In this document: positions 37,919 through 51,557 of the stretch, piece after piece
Layout of the letters: every line of letters starts with the position of its first letter
Numbering within the stretch: the first letter of the stretch is position 1
Assembly: GCF_037038585.1 (NCBI RefSeq)
Contig: NC_092521.1
Location: 71,352,898-71,416,897 of the forward strand
Length of the DNA stretch: 64,000 nucleotides
Direction: 5' to 3'
DNA from: Patagioenas fasciata
Lineage: Eukaryota; Chordata; Aves; Columbiformes; Columbidae
Made by a program: the position numbers and the translations under genes
The notes under the pieces: generated by a model
Database searches by the model: none
Seen by the model: only the letters and a program-made list of their open reading frames with translations
What the model was told of the DNA's origin: nothing

Positions 37919-40900
37919 GTTTTCCCAATGTTACAGAGTAAATTAATAGTTTCGATAGCCAGTCCCCCAACTTTGACCAGGAAATAAGATCTCAGAACAA
38001 GGAAGGGACTGAATTTCAGTCTTACTGCCAGAGATCTCTCTGTACTACCTCTGACTAGTAAAGCAGATCTGCCTACATGCATAATACCAAACTAAAAACA
38101 TTTGCAAGTTCAAAGTCCTATAACTTGTTCCCATTATGGAGTCATCTCATTTCCAACCCATATATCCACTGTGCAGTTCACAAAAGGACCAATGCTGCTC
38201 TAGTTCTGCATAACTAACTATAACTTGTGCTCTGAAATCATATCTTTAATTGCAGTCCTGCCTACTTCCTTCGAGCTCCCAAACAGCCTCCCACAAGTGG
38301 GCATTGGCAGGGCCTTTAACACCTCTTTAGGACGGCAATGTGAAGGCTAAAAGGCAATTCAAGGTACTGAGATGAGCAAGATTAATCAAATAACAAAGGC
38401 CATAGGCTGAAAGCTGCTACAGTTTCACAAATAAATATTTTGTGTTTGCAGCCCAAAAGTGAGCTAGTGTTCCCATCCCCCTAGAAAAGCAAATGTGTAC
38501 AACAACTACTTTCAAAAATGAAGGCAGCCAGAAGCCGCTGCTGAATTACGTTCTAACACGTCTTCCGCAGCTGCAGGGGCAGTACCAGGCTGTGCTCGCT
38601 GGGCTCTTCAAAATCCGTGCTCTGGCAGCGTTCCTCAGCAGGCTGCTATGACATTTCCTCCTGGTACCTTGGACTAATGCAGGCAAGATCATAAACAAAT
38701 CACAGGATGTTTGACAATGCCAACACTCTGATTAAGCTAGGTGCATAAAAAAAATACATGAGTCCAAACAGCAGAACTCTGGAGTACAAAAAAAACAATC
38801 CCCAAACAGAAAATGTGTTTTATCTAACATGCAGAGGGGGATTCATTGCTGCAGCAGGCTACAAATATCAGATGCTAAAGAGTAACAGCTGCACGGTGGA
38901 GGATGGCACAACTCAGCTCATATCACTGACCTGCGCCAGGTGGAACAGGTGTTTTAAAGCACACAGCCCTCCTCAACACCGTGTTCTCCCAGGAGCATTT
39001 TGCTTCAGTCTGTTTATTCATATCCATCTGTGTTTGCTAGGTGGTGCTGTTGGATGGCTTTTCTAAGGCAGAAAAGGCAGCCTGTCTTTTTTTTTTCCTC
39101 ACTCTTCACTGGTATTTCTTTTCCTTCTACATGAAAACAGCTGCAGTGTTTTCTGCATCGTGGTCATGCAAGATGTGCCCTGTCTGGTCTCCTTTCTTGT
39201 TCTTTACTTGCTGCCAGCATGTGGTGGCCACCAGTGATGATGCTGCTTCTCTAGAGCAGTCAGAGAAAATGTGCCTGTGTCAGCGTTCATCTGCATGCAT
39301 CCATACCTGTGCAGGAAATCAGGAACCTCAGATGGAGGCAGGTGATACTAATATCTACCCTAAAGATTTCAAAATTTCCATTTTCCTTCAGTTCTAAAGA
39401 TAGAGGACATATAAGCAAACTATTTTTATTGACAAAGTAAGATTTAAAATTAAATCAGACATGCAAATTGAAAGCAGAGTTTCGAAGGAAAGGGTAAGTC
39501 TTAAATCTCCTGAAGCTCCAACAAGTGAAATACATTGCTTTTTCTCTCTCAAACTGCAACTCACTTCCATGAGGAAAAGCAATCTACAGCAAAAACTTCA
39601 AAAGTCAGCCCTCTGAAAGGGGAGGTAATGGGGAGGATGCTTTTTTAGACTTCATTTTTGTTCTGGAACAAAAGAATAACTGAAATAGCAGGATACTATT
39701 AGTGCTTTAACATCCATAGTATCATAACTGGTGCAGACTGGGATTGAACTATTCAGACCTGTCAAAACACGTTGTGCTAATGGCCTGTAGGTAAAGGCAG
39801 TCTGGTGATGTCCATCTGTTCCACATAACTTGGTTTAGCCAAAAATGATGAATAACCCCAACCCAACCTTCTGAGCAAAAGGGAAGAAAAATAAAACAAC
39901 CCTCCAGAGGAGTAATTGCAGTATAACTACATCAGGTGATGATGTCAGGAAAATCTTGTGCTCAGGTTTTAGATCCTGTCCTGTGGCCTAACATCATGGG
40001 ACACTCTCTGAGCACTTGCCATTCCTATACAAAACCCACTCTAGAAAACAGCAAGGCTATCTGTCCTCTTTGACATATGCTGCAATTTCTATTTAGTGAA
40101 TTGACATTTTCTGTCTGATGCTCTGCTCTGAATGAAGTTCTTCCACTGTCAGAAACTGAACTTGGGCATTCATGTTGCATCCCCACATCAGAAGGGAATG
40201 ACAAGGAAACAAGAAGAGACATCAGGCAGACCAGTGATGAAAGTTGAGGTATATCATGATTGTAATCAAGATTAGCAGAAATCTCACTGTCAGATCCACA
40301 CCAGGTAGTGTGGATCTGGAAAGAAATCTATCTTCAGGTGGTCTGTTATGTCTTTTTCCTTACAGCCACACAGAATCCTTACCACAGAGGTCTCTACAGT
40401 TCCCCTGTGCAAGGAAAAGTGGCCCAACAGACATCAAACAGGAGGAGAACATGTACATGGGGAAGCTAGACCACAATGAAGAACACAAAAAGAAGCAACG
40501 GCCTGAGCACAGAGCCTTGCAACCCACAGAGTGGCATTGACACAGGTGAGGGAAAAAAAATGAAGTAGAATTCTGTTCTATTTAAAGGAAAATGGAGTGA
40601 ACACAAACTCACAGGATTAACAATTTTGAGGCAATACCATAGATTAATACGTGTAGGGGTCTCCTGTCCCATTTCACTCTTTCCATTCATATTCTGCAAT
40701 AAAGGCTGTCATATGCAAAGCTTGACTGGGGAAGAATTCAAACTGCAAGGGAGCAAAGAGTTGCATTTCCCTCCAAAATCATAACAATAATGTGCTTAGA
40801 CAACCACACATTGAAATTTAAAGTGCAGAGGAGAAAAAAATGGCTGCTGAAGAAAATGGTTTCATTTTCTTACTAAAGAAGGTAACAGCTATGCGCTGCT

Positions 40901-41302
40901 GGAAGCAAACAAGACAAAGCATATATTTGCTACAGTTCTGTGTCTTTTAATAAGAAGAGGAAATTAAAAAAATACAAGAGACCAATCTATAAAAATTCCA
41001 CGCTGGCTGAGATATTAACAGTATGCTTTATATTGAACACCACATTCTTGTTTTTCATTAACATGGTCTTCAAAAAGGAAAATAGTAAAGAGATAGAGGG
41101 GGCAAACCAAGAAGAATCTGAACTCCTTGTTCAATTGCGGTGATCAAAGAGGATCAGAATATGGAAAGAGAGTACACAGCACATCCAGATGAGACTCATT
41201 TCAGTGTATCATGGGAGCCAGCTAGAGAACCTGCTGGTATGCTGGAAATTATTCTGAAAAGACTTTATATGGGATAAACTACTACTACAGGACTGTGGAA
41301 GG

Positions 41303-41318
41303 AAAAAAAAAAAAAAAA
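41303..41318. repeat. poly(A) tract at the 5' junction of the long CR1
   Basis: A run of 16 A ends four bases before the first recognisable CR1 sequence (41322). It marks, or lies right beside, the insertion breakpoint. Confidence 0.88.
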
Positions 41319-41321
41319 GGA

Positions 41322-44042
41322 AAACATATGCCCTTTTCAGGAAAGACAGGCCAGCCAGGCGTGGTGGTGGAGTTGCTCTCTATGTGAGAGAGCAACTGCA
41401 ATGTACTAAATTCTGCCCAGGAGCAGATGAGGAACGAGTTGAGAGTGTATGGGTCAGGATCAAGGGACAGGCTGGTAGGGGTGATACTGTTGTAGGTGTC
41501 TATTACAGGCCACCAGATCAGACTGAGGAAGTTGATGAGGCCTTCTATGCGCAGCTGAGAGTGGCCTCACAGTCACAGGCCCTGGTTGTTGTGGGTGATT
41601 TTAACTTCCCTGATGTTTGCTGGAAGGACCATTCAGCCAGCCAGCCACAGTCCAGGAGGTTCCTCCAGTGCATTGATGATAACTTCCTCATGCAGATGGT
41701 GGAGGAGCCGACCAGGAGAGGTGCACTGCTGGATCTCATCCTCACTAACAAAGAGGGTCTGGTTGAAGCAGTAAAGGTTGAGGGCTGCCTGGGTTGCAGT
41801 GACCACGAGATGGTGGAGTTCAGCATCTCGTGTGGCAGGAACAGAATAGCAAGTAGAATTGCAACCCTGGACTTTGGCAGGGCTAATTTCGGCCTTTTCA
41901 AGCAACTGCTGAGGGAAACCCCATGGGCAAGACTGCTTGAAGGAAAAGGGGCCCAAGAGAGCTGGATTGCATTCAGAGATTGCTTCTTCCATGCTCAGGA
42001 TCAGAGCATCCCCACACGTAGGAAGTCGAGGAAGGGAGCCAGAAGGCCTGTGTGGTTGAATAGGGATCTGTTGGGTATGCTCAAGCAGAAGAGGCGAGTT
42101 TACAGGTCATGGAAGCAGGGACTGGCCACTTGGGAGGAATATAAGGCTGCTGTTAGAGGATGCAGGAAGGCAGCTAGGGTAGCCAAGGCCTCCTTAGAAT
42201 TACAGCTGGCGAGAGGGGTCAAGGACAGCAAGAAGAACTTTTTCAAATACACAGCAGATAAAACTAATACCAGAGGCAATGTAGGCCCACTGATGAATGA
42301 GGTGGGTGCCCTGGTGGCAGAAGACACAGAGAAGGCAGAATTGCTGAATGCCGCCTTTGTCTCTGTCTACTCCGCTGGAGGATGTCCTGGGGAACCCTGT
42401 ACCCCTGAGACCCCGGATGAAGCCAGGTTAATGGAGGAGTTTGCTTTAGTCGATGAGGACTGGGTTAGGGAACAATTAAGTAGTCTGGACGTCCATAAAT
42501 CCATGGGTCCAGATGGGATGCATCCGCGGGTGCTGAGGGAGCTGGCTGAAGTCATTGCTAGACCGCTATCCATCATTTTTGCCAAGTCTTGGGAAACGGG
42601 AGAGGTGCCCGAGGATTGGAGGAAAGCAAATGTCACTCCAGTCTTCAAAAAGGGCAAGAAGGAGGACCCGGGTAATTATAGACCGGTCAGCCTCACCTCT
42701 GTCCCTGGGAAAGTAATGGAACAGCTTATCCTTGGTGCCATCTCAAGGCACATCAGGGATAAGAGGGTCATTAGGGGCAGTCAGCATGGCTTTACCAAGG
42801 GTAAGTCATGCTTGACCAACCTCATAGCCTTTTATGAGAATGTAACAAGGTGGATGGATGATGGCAGAGCGGTGGATGTGGTCTACCTTGACTTCAGTAA
42901 AGCCTTTGACACAGTCCCTCACAGCATCCTCACAGCTAAATTGAGGAGGTGTGGTCTCGACAATAGAGTAGTGAGGTGGGTTGCAAACTGGCTTAAAGAG
43001 AGAAGCCAGAGAGTGGTGGTCAATGGTGCGGAGTCCAGTTGGAGGCCAGTATCTAGTGGAGTGCCTCAGGGGTCAGTACTGGGGCCAATATTATTCAATA
43101 TATTCATTAATGATTTAGACGAGGGAATTGAGTGTACTATCAGCAAGTTTGCTGATGACACTAAGCTGGGAGGAGTGGCTGACACGCCAGAAGGCTGTGC
43201 CGCCATCCAGCGGGACCTGGACAGGCTGGAGAGTTGGGCGGGGGATAATCTGATGGAATTTAACAAGGGAAAGTGTAGAGTCCTGCATCTGGGCAGGAAC
43301 AATCCCAAGTTCCAGTATAGGTTGGGGCATGACCTATTAGAGAGCAGTGTAGGGGAAAGGGACCTGGGGGTCCTGGTGGACAACAGGATGACCATGAGCC
43401 AGCACTGTGCCCTTGTGGCCAGGAAGGCTAATGGCATCCTTGGGTGTATTACAAGGGGGGTGGTCAGTAGATCGAGAGAGGTCCTCCTTCCCCTCTACTC
43501 CGCCCTGGTGAGACCCCATCTGGAATATTGTGTTCAGTTCTGGGCCCCTCAGTTCAAGAAGGACAGGGAACTGCTGGAGAGGGTCCAGCGTAGGGCAACA
43601 AAGATGATTAAGGGAGTGGAGCATCTCCCTTATGAAGAAAGGCTGAGGGAGCTGGGGCTCTTTAGTTTGGAGAAGAGGAGACTGAGGGGTGACCTTATTA
43701 ATGTTTATAAATATATAAAGGGTGAGTGCCATGAGGATGGAGTCAGGCTCTTCTCAGTGGCAAACAATGATAGGACAAGGGGCAATGGGATCAAGCTGGA
43801 ACACAAGAGGTTCCACTTAAATTTGAGAAAGAACTTCTTCTCAGTGAGGGTAACAGAGCACTGGAACAGGCTACCCAGGGAGGTTGTGGAGTCTCCTTCC
43901 CTGGAGACATTCAAAGCCCGCCTGGACACATTCCTGTGCGACCTCACCTAGGCGTTCCTGCTCTAGCAGGGGGATTGGACTAGATGATCTTTTGAGGTCC
44001 CTTCCAATCCCAAACATACTGTGATACTGTGTGATACTGTTA
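41322..44042 (+). mobile_element. CR1 LINE, 2.7-kb copy with open ORF2
   Basis: This CR1 retrotransposon is truncated only within the N-terminal endonuclease part of ORF2 and is otherwise continuous to the 3' end. The coding part is described as a separate entry. After the stop codon, a 3' UTR of about 90 bp reads GGGGGATTGGACTAGATGATC, then GAGGTCCCTTCCAATCCCAA. It ends in CATACTGTGATACTGTGTGATACTGTTA, an ATACTGTG variant of the usual ATTCTGTG unit. Most avian CR1 copies are under 1 kb, so this is a long one. The element is antisense to FHOD3, in its 33-kb intron. No clear target-site duplication is visible, which is normal for CR1. Its coding frame matches the 51.6-kb fragment closely, so both probably belong to the same, relatively recent subfamily. 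Confidence 0.97.
41384..43951 (+). CDS. CR1 ORF2 remnant: endonuclease C-terminal part plus reverse transcriptase
   Basis: An uninterrupted 855-codon frame runs to a TAG at 43949-43951. The position given as start is GTG and is not a true initiator. The frame is open further left, reading [17 protein letters not shown] into it from about 41333, so the real N-terminus was lost by 5' truncation. Residues 36-147 carry the end of an APE-type endonuclease, with [13 protein letters not shown] (71-74) and SDH (139-141). The reverse transcriptase spans roughly residues 370-600: [80 protein letters not shown] and the catalytic FADD box (589-592). The C-terminal region includes [31 protein letters not shown] and [19 protein letters not shown]. 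The missing N-terminal endonuclease half makes autonomous retrotransposition unlikely. It is best annotated as a transposon-derived pseudogene-like frame. Confidence 0.95.
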   Translation: MREQLQCTKFCPGADEERVESVWVRIKGQAGRGDTVVGVYYRPPDQTEEVDEAFYAQLRVASQSQALVVVGDFNFPDVCWKDHSASQPQSRRFLQCIDDNFLMQMVEEPTRRGALLDLILTNKEGLVEAVKVEGCLGCSDHEMVEFSISCGRNRIASRIATLDFGRANFGLFKQLLRETPWARLLEGKGAQESWIAFRDCFFHAQDQSIPTRRKSRKGARRPVWLNRDLLGMLKQKRRVYRSWKQGLATWEEYKAAVRGCRKAARVAKASLELQLARGVKDSKKNFFKYTADKTNTRGNVGPLMNEVGALVAEDTEKAELLNAAFVSVYSAGGCPGEPCTPETPDEARLMEEFALVDEDWVREQLSSLDVHKSMGPDGMHPRVLRELAEVIARPLSIIFAKSWETGEVPEDWRKANVTPVFKKGKKEDPGNYRPVSLTSVPGKVMEQLILGAISRHIRDKRVIRGSQHGFTKGKSCLTNLIAFYENVTRWMDDGRAVDVVYLDFSKAFDTVPHSILTAKLRRCGLDNRVVRWVANWLKERSQRVVVNGAESSWRPVSSGVPQGSVLGPILFNIFINDLDEGIECTISKFADDTKLGGVADTPEGCAAIQRDLDRLESWAGDNLMEFNKGKCRVLHLGRNNPKFQYRLGHDLLESSVGERDLGVLVDNRMTMSQHCALVARKANGILGCITRGVVSRSREVLLPLYSALVRPHLEYCVQFWAPQFKKDRELLERVQRRATKMIKGVEHLPYEERLRELGLFSLEKRRLRGDLINVYKYIKGECHEDGVRLFSVANNDRTRGNGIKLEHKRFHLNLRKNFFSVRVTEHWNRLPREVVESPSLETFKARLDTFLCDLT

Positions 44043-46204
44043 TATCAAAGAACATTTCTTTTGATCTTGATCTCAGGAAAAGCAATCAAAGTTCACACAT
44101 TTTACCATTTTCCTTCCTAAGGACCAGTCCTGTAACTGAGGAGTCCAACATAAAGTCTATGTGGTAACCACTGTGAGTCCCAGGGCAATAACCTGGTGAG
44201 GCAACTTCAGGGACTTGAGCTGGTTGCAACTCAGACATTCCTTGGGGTGTGTTACATGCTGAATATAAAGCTATCATATATGTTTTGGTGTTTTCCATTT
44301 TTGATACAGAATATTTTTTACTGTTATCCCAATACCTTCAGCTAGTAGCTGTTGCTTTAAAGTATGACTAAGTCTAAATAAAGGAATGGCAAGCATTTTT
44401 GAGAGATGCCAGAAGGACAGATACGGTAACAATTAGTATTAGGTTAAACTTTCACATAAGTATCTGTCTTCAACGCATATAATCTGTCCTTCCGCTCTCT
44501 CATGTTCTTCCTCCAGGGCTCTAAAATCCAAATACCAATTTTCCAGATGAGGGACCAGGGCACAAAGGGATTTGGAAACTGGTTCAAGAATGTGCCTGGA
44601 AACTGGATTCAGCCTGGGTCTCCCAATGGATGGAGTCCCTCTCCAGCTGGGCCACTCTTCCAGGGTAAGCTACAAGTAAAACACAGGTATATTAACTGCT
44701 GTGTCAGCTGAACTGTCTGAGATCTGGTTTACATGACCCTGTGGAAAATGCTGGATACCACCTTCTTTCCTGTGGGCAGGATTCCATTACTGAGCTACAT
44801 GTATGGCAACTAGGACAGAGACTGGTTTAAGAAGAAAACTATGGCAAATTTTAGAAGAAAAAGAAAGGCAATCCTGTAATTCGTTTTCTGTCTTGATGAG
44901 TTTCCAAAGGGATAGGACATTCAGAAAAAGAAAAAAAAAAGAGAGAGAGAAGATTAAGCAGGACAGCTGTATGGAAAAACATGGATCCTACATGCCTCAC
45001 ATCAGCAGACAAGGAGTACACAGTGGATTCAATTCTTACTTTTAGAGGAGCACGAGATCCTTGCACAGCCAACAATTTGAACAGACTTTGGGTAGAATTC
45101 CTACTGTTGTTTCCTCACAAACTGTATTTGCATTTCTGCAAAATCGTGTAAAATGTATCCACACCAAGAGTGCAGTTCTTCTCAGAAATCTTCAATTACA
45201 ATTCAATAATCATTAAAATAGAGGTGACAGGAAGAAGCAACTGGGTAACAAAGTCTGAGTCTCCAAAAATTTACTATAAACAGTGAGAAAAATTAAACTA
45301 TTAAGAAAAGCATCCTACACATATCCTATAAATTAATTAAACTATACTTGCCACAAAATGAATATCGTAGGGTATTGTGATAAATATGTAAGCTCTGTTG
45401 AGATAAGGAAAGACTACCTACATTCTTTGAATCTGAGGAAATAAATCAAAATTAACCGTAATGCTTTTTAACAGTCATAAACCCCCAGAAAAATGCACTG
45501 AAAAATGCAAAAGGTTGATCACCTCCTTTCTTCCTACAGAACTGGAGTCATCTCAGCACACACACACCTTGCTGTGCTTCCTGATGTCAGAAAAACCAAA
45601 GGCCCTGCCTAAAATTCATGACACTTAATTAAGCCTCAGGAGATGTGGATGCTGGGTTTGTTTCTTACACCAGTTTCACCAGGTAAGGGGAAGAGGAACA
45701 ATCTAAGGAATTGCCAGTAAGTACAGGTGAGGTACTGCTTTTTTGGAAACATACTCTTCACCACAGTGCATTTTCCTATTTTTCATACTGATCTATCTCA
45801 TGTACCACACATGGCACAGACATGGGCCCCACTCCCTGTGATTAAAGGCCTCATTACACAGAAGTATATCTGCAGATTGCAGCTGAAAGGGGGATACAAG
45901 GACAGAGTCCAAAGGATATTTGCTACCAACATGAGCCTACAACTTTGATTTTTGATATCCATTTATTGACAAGAGTAAATATATAGACTAGAATCAGTCG
46001 TCCAATAGACAGGCACAATAGCTAGTTTAACACAGTCATATTTGATAATGTACATGGTCATATTAGACTGAAAATGGCATCCAAAATCTTCTTCCAATGT
46101 CAGAAGCTGTCAGATTTGGCAGCACAAAGTATCAGTCTTGGAGAACAGAGCTCAGGGAAGCAAGGAAGGATTGTCAAGGGGCTTCCCACCAGGATGCCTA
46201 CACT

Positions 46205-46587
46205 TAAAGGAGCTGGAGCTGTTTAGGCTGGAGAAAAGGAGGCTGAGGGGAGACCTTATGGCTGTCTACAACTACCTGATAGGAGGTTGTAGCATGGAAA
46301 GTGTTGGTCTCTTCTCACAAGGAGCAAGCAGGATGAGAGGAAATGGCCTCAAGTTGCGCCAGGGGAGGTTTAGATTGGATATAAGGAAAAAATTCTTCAC
46401 AGAAGGGGTTGTCAGGCATTGGAACAGGCTGACCAGGGAAGTGCTGGAGTCACCTAGAGGGGTTTAAAAGGCATTTAGATTATGCTCTTAAGGGCATGGT
46501 TTAGTGCTAGAGTTAGGTTATGGTTGGACTTCATGATCCCGAGGGTCTCTTCCAACCACAATGATTCTATAATTCTATGATTCTATG
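46205..46587 (+). mobile_element. CR1 LINE 3' fragment (ATTCTATG-tailed subfamily)
   Basis: The frame within 46138-46467 reads [20 protein letters not shown], then GGCSMESVGLFSQGAS, RGNGLKLRQGRFRLDIRKKF and VVRHWNRLTREVLESP. A short deletion follows, removing the usual PSLEVFK coding. The 3' UTR GGTTGGACTTCATGATCCC ends in ATGATTCTATAATTCTATGA and one more unit. It is the same subfamily as the 5.6-kb copy. The 65 residues upstream of the LELFRLEK segment in the open frame are not CR1-like and belong to flanking sequence. Confidence 0.93.
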
Positions 46588-49500
46588 TAGGTGCCTGCAT
46601 GAAGAGACACTTAACTGCACAGTCTGCATCCTAATTTTGTGACAGTGCTAAAAAAGGTAACATCGCATAGCTGGCCTGACAAAGGAAATGAAGATAAAAA
46701 AAACTTGCAAAACTCCAAGCAAGTATGCCATTGTGAAGAATCATTTCGACTTCTTGCATACATTTATTTAAAAATAGAGTAAAAAACTGTATCACTTCAC
46801 CTCTGCTAAAGGTCTGAGCTAACAAATTTGAGTTTGGTAACATTTCCACAACTGACCAGATGAGCTTTCCTTCATTTCACTTAAGAGCAACAGAGCCCAG
46901 AAAAACCGGTAACCTTGCAAAGGTAACCCTGAAGACCAAAGTATTATGCATCCAAGTTCATGAAACAGTGCTTCCAGGAATGGTTCAGACACAACTGCTT
47001 ATTCTAGTTTTAAAACATGGTATATTTTCTCAAACTGCACCTTACTAAACTCTTAACTTAGGACTAATGATATTTCTACCCTGCAAAATGATTACTTAGC
47101 CATCCCAAAAAAGCTTTGGCATAATGACTGTGATGTGTTTTGTATTGGCCAAGTTGATTTCTGTGTTTAAATATGCATAAAAATCTCAGGTGTGTACTAC
47201 AAGCCTGGATTATAACCAGTTGCTTTTTATCCTTGGAGTAACTCTTTCATATTTCTTCACTCTTTTCCATCTGACAACTTATGGTTGAAAATTTTCCATA
47301 TATCTTCTTCAGGCAATTGATCTTTTAGTCAAAGACCTCTCACACTGGTATGCTGGAAAAAGCAGGCTCCATTTTCTGTAGTCTCACCCCTCAATACAAC
47401 TTTCCAACTGCATCTTCTCCTTTCACAGGAATGCTTGCCATAATGCTTTTTAGAAAACACCAGTGTCTAATAGAAAATACTAATAGCCAGGGCCTAAGGC
47501 ACAATAATTTACTCACAAATGTGAATGCTAACAGATCTGTGACACTGAACTACTGTATTGAGAGAGTAATTCTAAAAGTTTGCTTTGATTTTTAGGTTGT
47601 TTTTCCCCCTACCTAATTCTGATATAACACTTGCTTATTTCTTTCTTCATGCCTTTCTTTTACAATAAAAAATGTGTACATCTGCATAGATGCATAGCAT
47701 TGTCTAGGAATATTTGGACCTATTTCACTAATTGGTAACAGGGTATTTTCTCATGTAGACTGGAACAGATGAGACTGAGTGAAAAGTTGGGCCTGAACAT
47801 TTTCCTTGTTGTTGGCAGTTAATCATTACATTTTCTCATTCTCCACTTCAAACAGGTTGAAATCAGATCTCTGATATGATGCGGGGGAACTGCGTGTTTT
47901 CTAGTATCGCTTTAATCTACAAGAGTTCATTTTGAACACAGAAGAATGGGTATTTATCCCTTCAAAGTACTCAGAAGGGAATGCAACAGATGGAGCTACA
48001 GGAATAGTTATTGCTTCAGGACTGGACTCCTGCAAACTCTCACATTTGAGGGAACATCTTTGAAACTCACCTACAAATACGGCTGGTAAAGAAGAGCAGC
48101 ACTTGTAGCTGTAGTCTGTCTGCTGAGTTGGACAGACCAAAGCGAGCGCATAATGTAGTCTGCACTGGCTGGCGTATCCTATTCCAAGTTTATTGCAACA
48201 GCCTGATCCTTATCTTCAAAGCACTAATTAAATACAATTCAAAATAAACTCCGTTCATGCAACAGTGCTGTTACAGATTCTGAGTGAAAGATGGAAGGAA
48301 GATATCTGCTGACCTTGGTGAGCATTGGTTCAAGCCCTTGAGAGGCAGGAAGCAGGAAAGTTAAGTTCCTATAAATCCAGGATTTTGTTTCTCCCCTGCA
48401 CAACCATTTTCATAACAATAGTTCAATGGCCAAATACACAGTGGATTAAATTTAAAAGCCAGCTGCTAAGTTGACATTAATGTTCACGGTTTCACTGAAG
48501 TCAAAGCAGTTGTAGCTCTAGGTCTTGAAAGCAGGGCAGCCCATGGGTGATTTTAGGGCTCCAGGGGAGATCTCAGTTTTGCTCTGAACCCTACTAGGAA
48601 GCAAAGGTGACTGAAAGCCTGTAAGACTGACACCTAACCAACGTTTTTACCTGGGCTAGATGTGAAAACAGACCAAAACCACAGGCTTATCAGAGTTGTG
48701 GCTGGAGGTAAGAGAGACAGTGCAATCTATATAGCTTGTGCATTAGCTGTTTCACTTGTCAGAGGCTGCAAGAGAGTTTGTTAACCCTCAAGGCAGCAGA
48801 CTGAGAAGAACACAACATGTGATATTAATCACAATAGGTCCCCAAGCTGTGTAATTTTTCCTGGATGCTTAATTCTCTTAGCTGGCCAGCTTTTCTAGAT
48901 CACCTTCCAAACACACTGAGAATAAAGTGCAGAACAGAAAAGCCTGCTGCTCATGAAAACCAGGTGTATTCGTATTCATTCTCACCATCCAGGCAATGCT
49001 AACTCAGAAAAGGTCATCCATAAACACAATGATTTTCAAAATATGTCACCAGAAAAATTAATGAGATACAAATACAACGTATTTCCAAGACCCTCAACAA
49101 GAGAGTTTACCACCCAGTTTTGGTGATGATCTAATCCAATGGGCTTTAGTACTACTAATGCTATAATACTATTTTAGTCCTATTCATTTCTGTGAAGTGT
49201 CTTACATTTGTAACTTTCTCCATGACCACAAACCAGTCTTTGGTATGTAACTGTAGATCCACTTTAGCATCCATTTACATAAGATTTGGTGAGAAATTTC
49301 CTGAGGAAAAGAAAAGTACAAATTCAAATGATATTATATTCTCTGCTCTGCTTATGACTTCAGTTGAGCATGCGTATAAACGTGAGACAGGGACTGATTT
49401 AATCAAACTCTTCAACTGAGTATTCACCTCTACATAAATTAAATGATTCACTTGTTAAAACAATTTTAGTGCTATTTGTGACTAAGAATGTTATTTCAGC

Positions 49501-51557
49501 ATTCTCATGAAATCACTTACCAACTGTGTACATGTTTTAACATGTCATTGGCACTGTGCAGGAAAAACAGCTCCACTGGACTTTCCTTTCGAAATCTACA
49601 AAATCACCCACTACAACAACATTCTGTTTGAATGTTTAGGTTTTTTTTTTTCTTATTTTGGATTAAAATAAATTTAAAACATTTAAAACATCATTACTTC
49701 AATACCAAGGGAAGCAAAAGATTAACACAAGGCACAGAGAACAACTTGCTAGTTAAATCAGTATTTAAACTTGCAATCTAGGACCCAGACAGAAGTAAAG
49801 TGGAAAAAAAATTAAAACAAGATGTGAGATAGGAATCTTTAATCAACCTTGTTGTATCAGCCTAGGCCCAGCATTCCACCCAGTCTTCTGAGGTTACCGA
49901 GCACCACTTTGAAAATGGATTACTTTCCACCAAAAACAATGCCAAAAAGGGGCTTTAGCTCCCCTGGGGTAAATTAGAACAGCCTGGATCATCAAATGGG
50001 AAAAAATAATCACTATCAGTAGCAGTCAGAAATGGAGGGAAAGAAAAGCTGAAACCAGACTCAAGTTTTGGACCACTTAATGCCTTAGACATGCCTTTGA
50101 AGATGGAGGTGGGGAGGAAAAAGCCCATGGGTTTGTGATGCAAAGGAACGCTTGCTTCTCTAGTGGATGATATAAGCACCTGGGTTCTTTCCCAAGTTGT
50201 TTGATTCACAAATGTACTTCTTGTAAACACTCTGTAGCTAGTCCTGGAGAGGGTAAAGCACTGATACGGTATCGTATACTTTCTATTACCAGCTCAGAGG
50301 GAATACCAATGTATATGAAAGACAATACATATATTACCTCATACATACTAACAGATGAAAAATAGATTATTAGGACAAAATATGGCTTAGTGCATAAATA
50401 TCTTTAACCTGGTGTCCCTTGTAAGAGAAGTAAGAGTAAGAGAAGTTTTCCAACAGCCCTCACCACCAAACCAAGACTCTACCTGGAGGTGATCCACCAT
50501 AGAGCTCCACGTGGCTCTGGGGTACCAGCTGCCAGCATGAACAAATGTCTCAGTCCCTTTACAACCAGGCTAAATGGAACTTGCAGTACGATGCAAAAAC
50601 TTAATTCCAGCTTCAGCAGGAGCAACAAACAGCTGGCAGAAACACCAAGAAAGTGGTGAAGTATCACTTTCCAGATGCTGTGATTTTGAATCAAGGTTTG
50701 TGTTACGTCACATGGTCATTTAAGGTAACACCCTTGACAGGTTGGTTTACCCACTTTTTAAAAAAACAGACAAACAAACAAACAAGGACCAATTCTGAAG
50801 GCACTGTTAACATTAATTGACCCCTAGTTTTGCCTTTTCAAAATCAAACTATCTTGCACGAATGTTCCATGCTACCAATGAACGTTAAAAGAAAACTTGG
50901 TTGACATGGATATTTTCTATTTACGTAACTTCTAGCTTACATAAGATGGTCACAGTCTTCGCCTGGCTGTGCTCCCCTTGCACCCACACATCAGTACAGT
51001 GCTGATCTCAGTTATGTACTAAAGTTCCCTGGAAGCCAACAACATGTAACCATGCACCTATAATTAAGTACATACTTGAATGCTTTGTCAAACAGGGAAA
51101 GACTGATGAAATGTTGCCCATATAACTAATGATGAAATACTAGTAACGTACATTAAAATTGGGATTATGCTGTAAGAGTTTTATGCCAGGGATGTACTAG
51201 TCATTGATGGTTGGAAAGAGGTCCACAGCCAGCCTGCAACAGGCCACTGGCACGCATTGGTGTGGTCACAGATATTGCGAAAGAGCAACAGTGGCCCTAA
51301 GAGTATGGGATGTGCTGAAAATGTTCTTTAAAGAACGTGGCAGAATGAGGAGCCTGCTAACTTTAAAATTCCAACCTAATGCCTATATAATACCAATCTG
51401 AAACAGGAGGCTCTTTCTGCCCACTAACAAATGAGTCATCTAAGACAAACTTCATTCCCACTTTTCAGTTCCTCACCCTGACACCACTGGTGCCTCTTAT
51501 TTAGCTTAAGCACAGCAGCTGTAAAGCAGTGACACTGCTGGAATTTTAACCACCTTC

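Noticed and set aside
41545..43947. Many minus-strand frames of 60-130 codons within the long CR1.
   Set aside because: They are reverse-strand shadows of the CR1 ORF2 frame.
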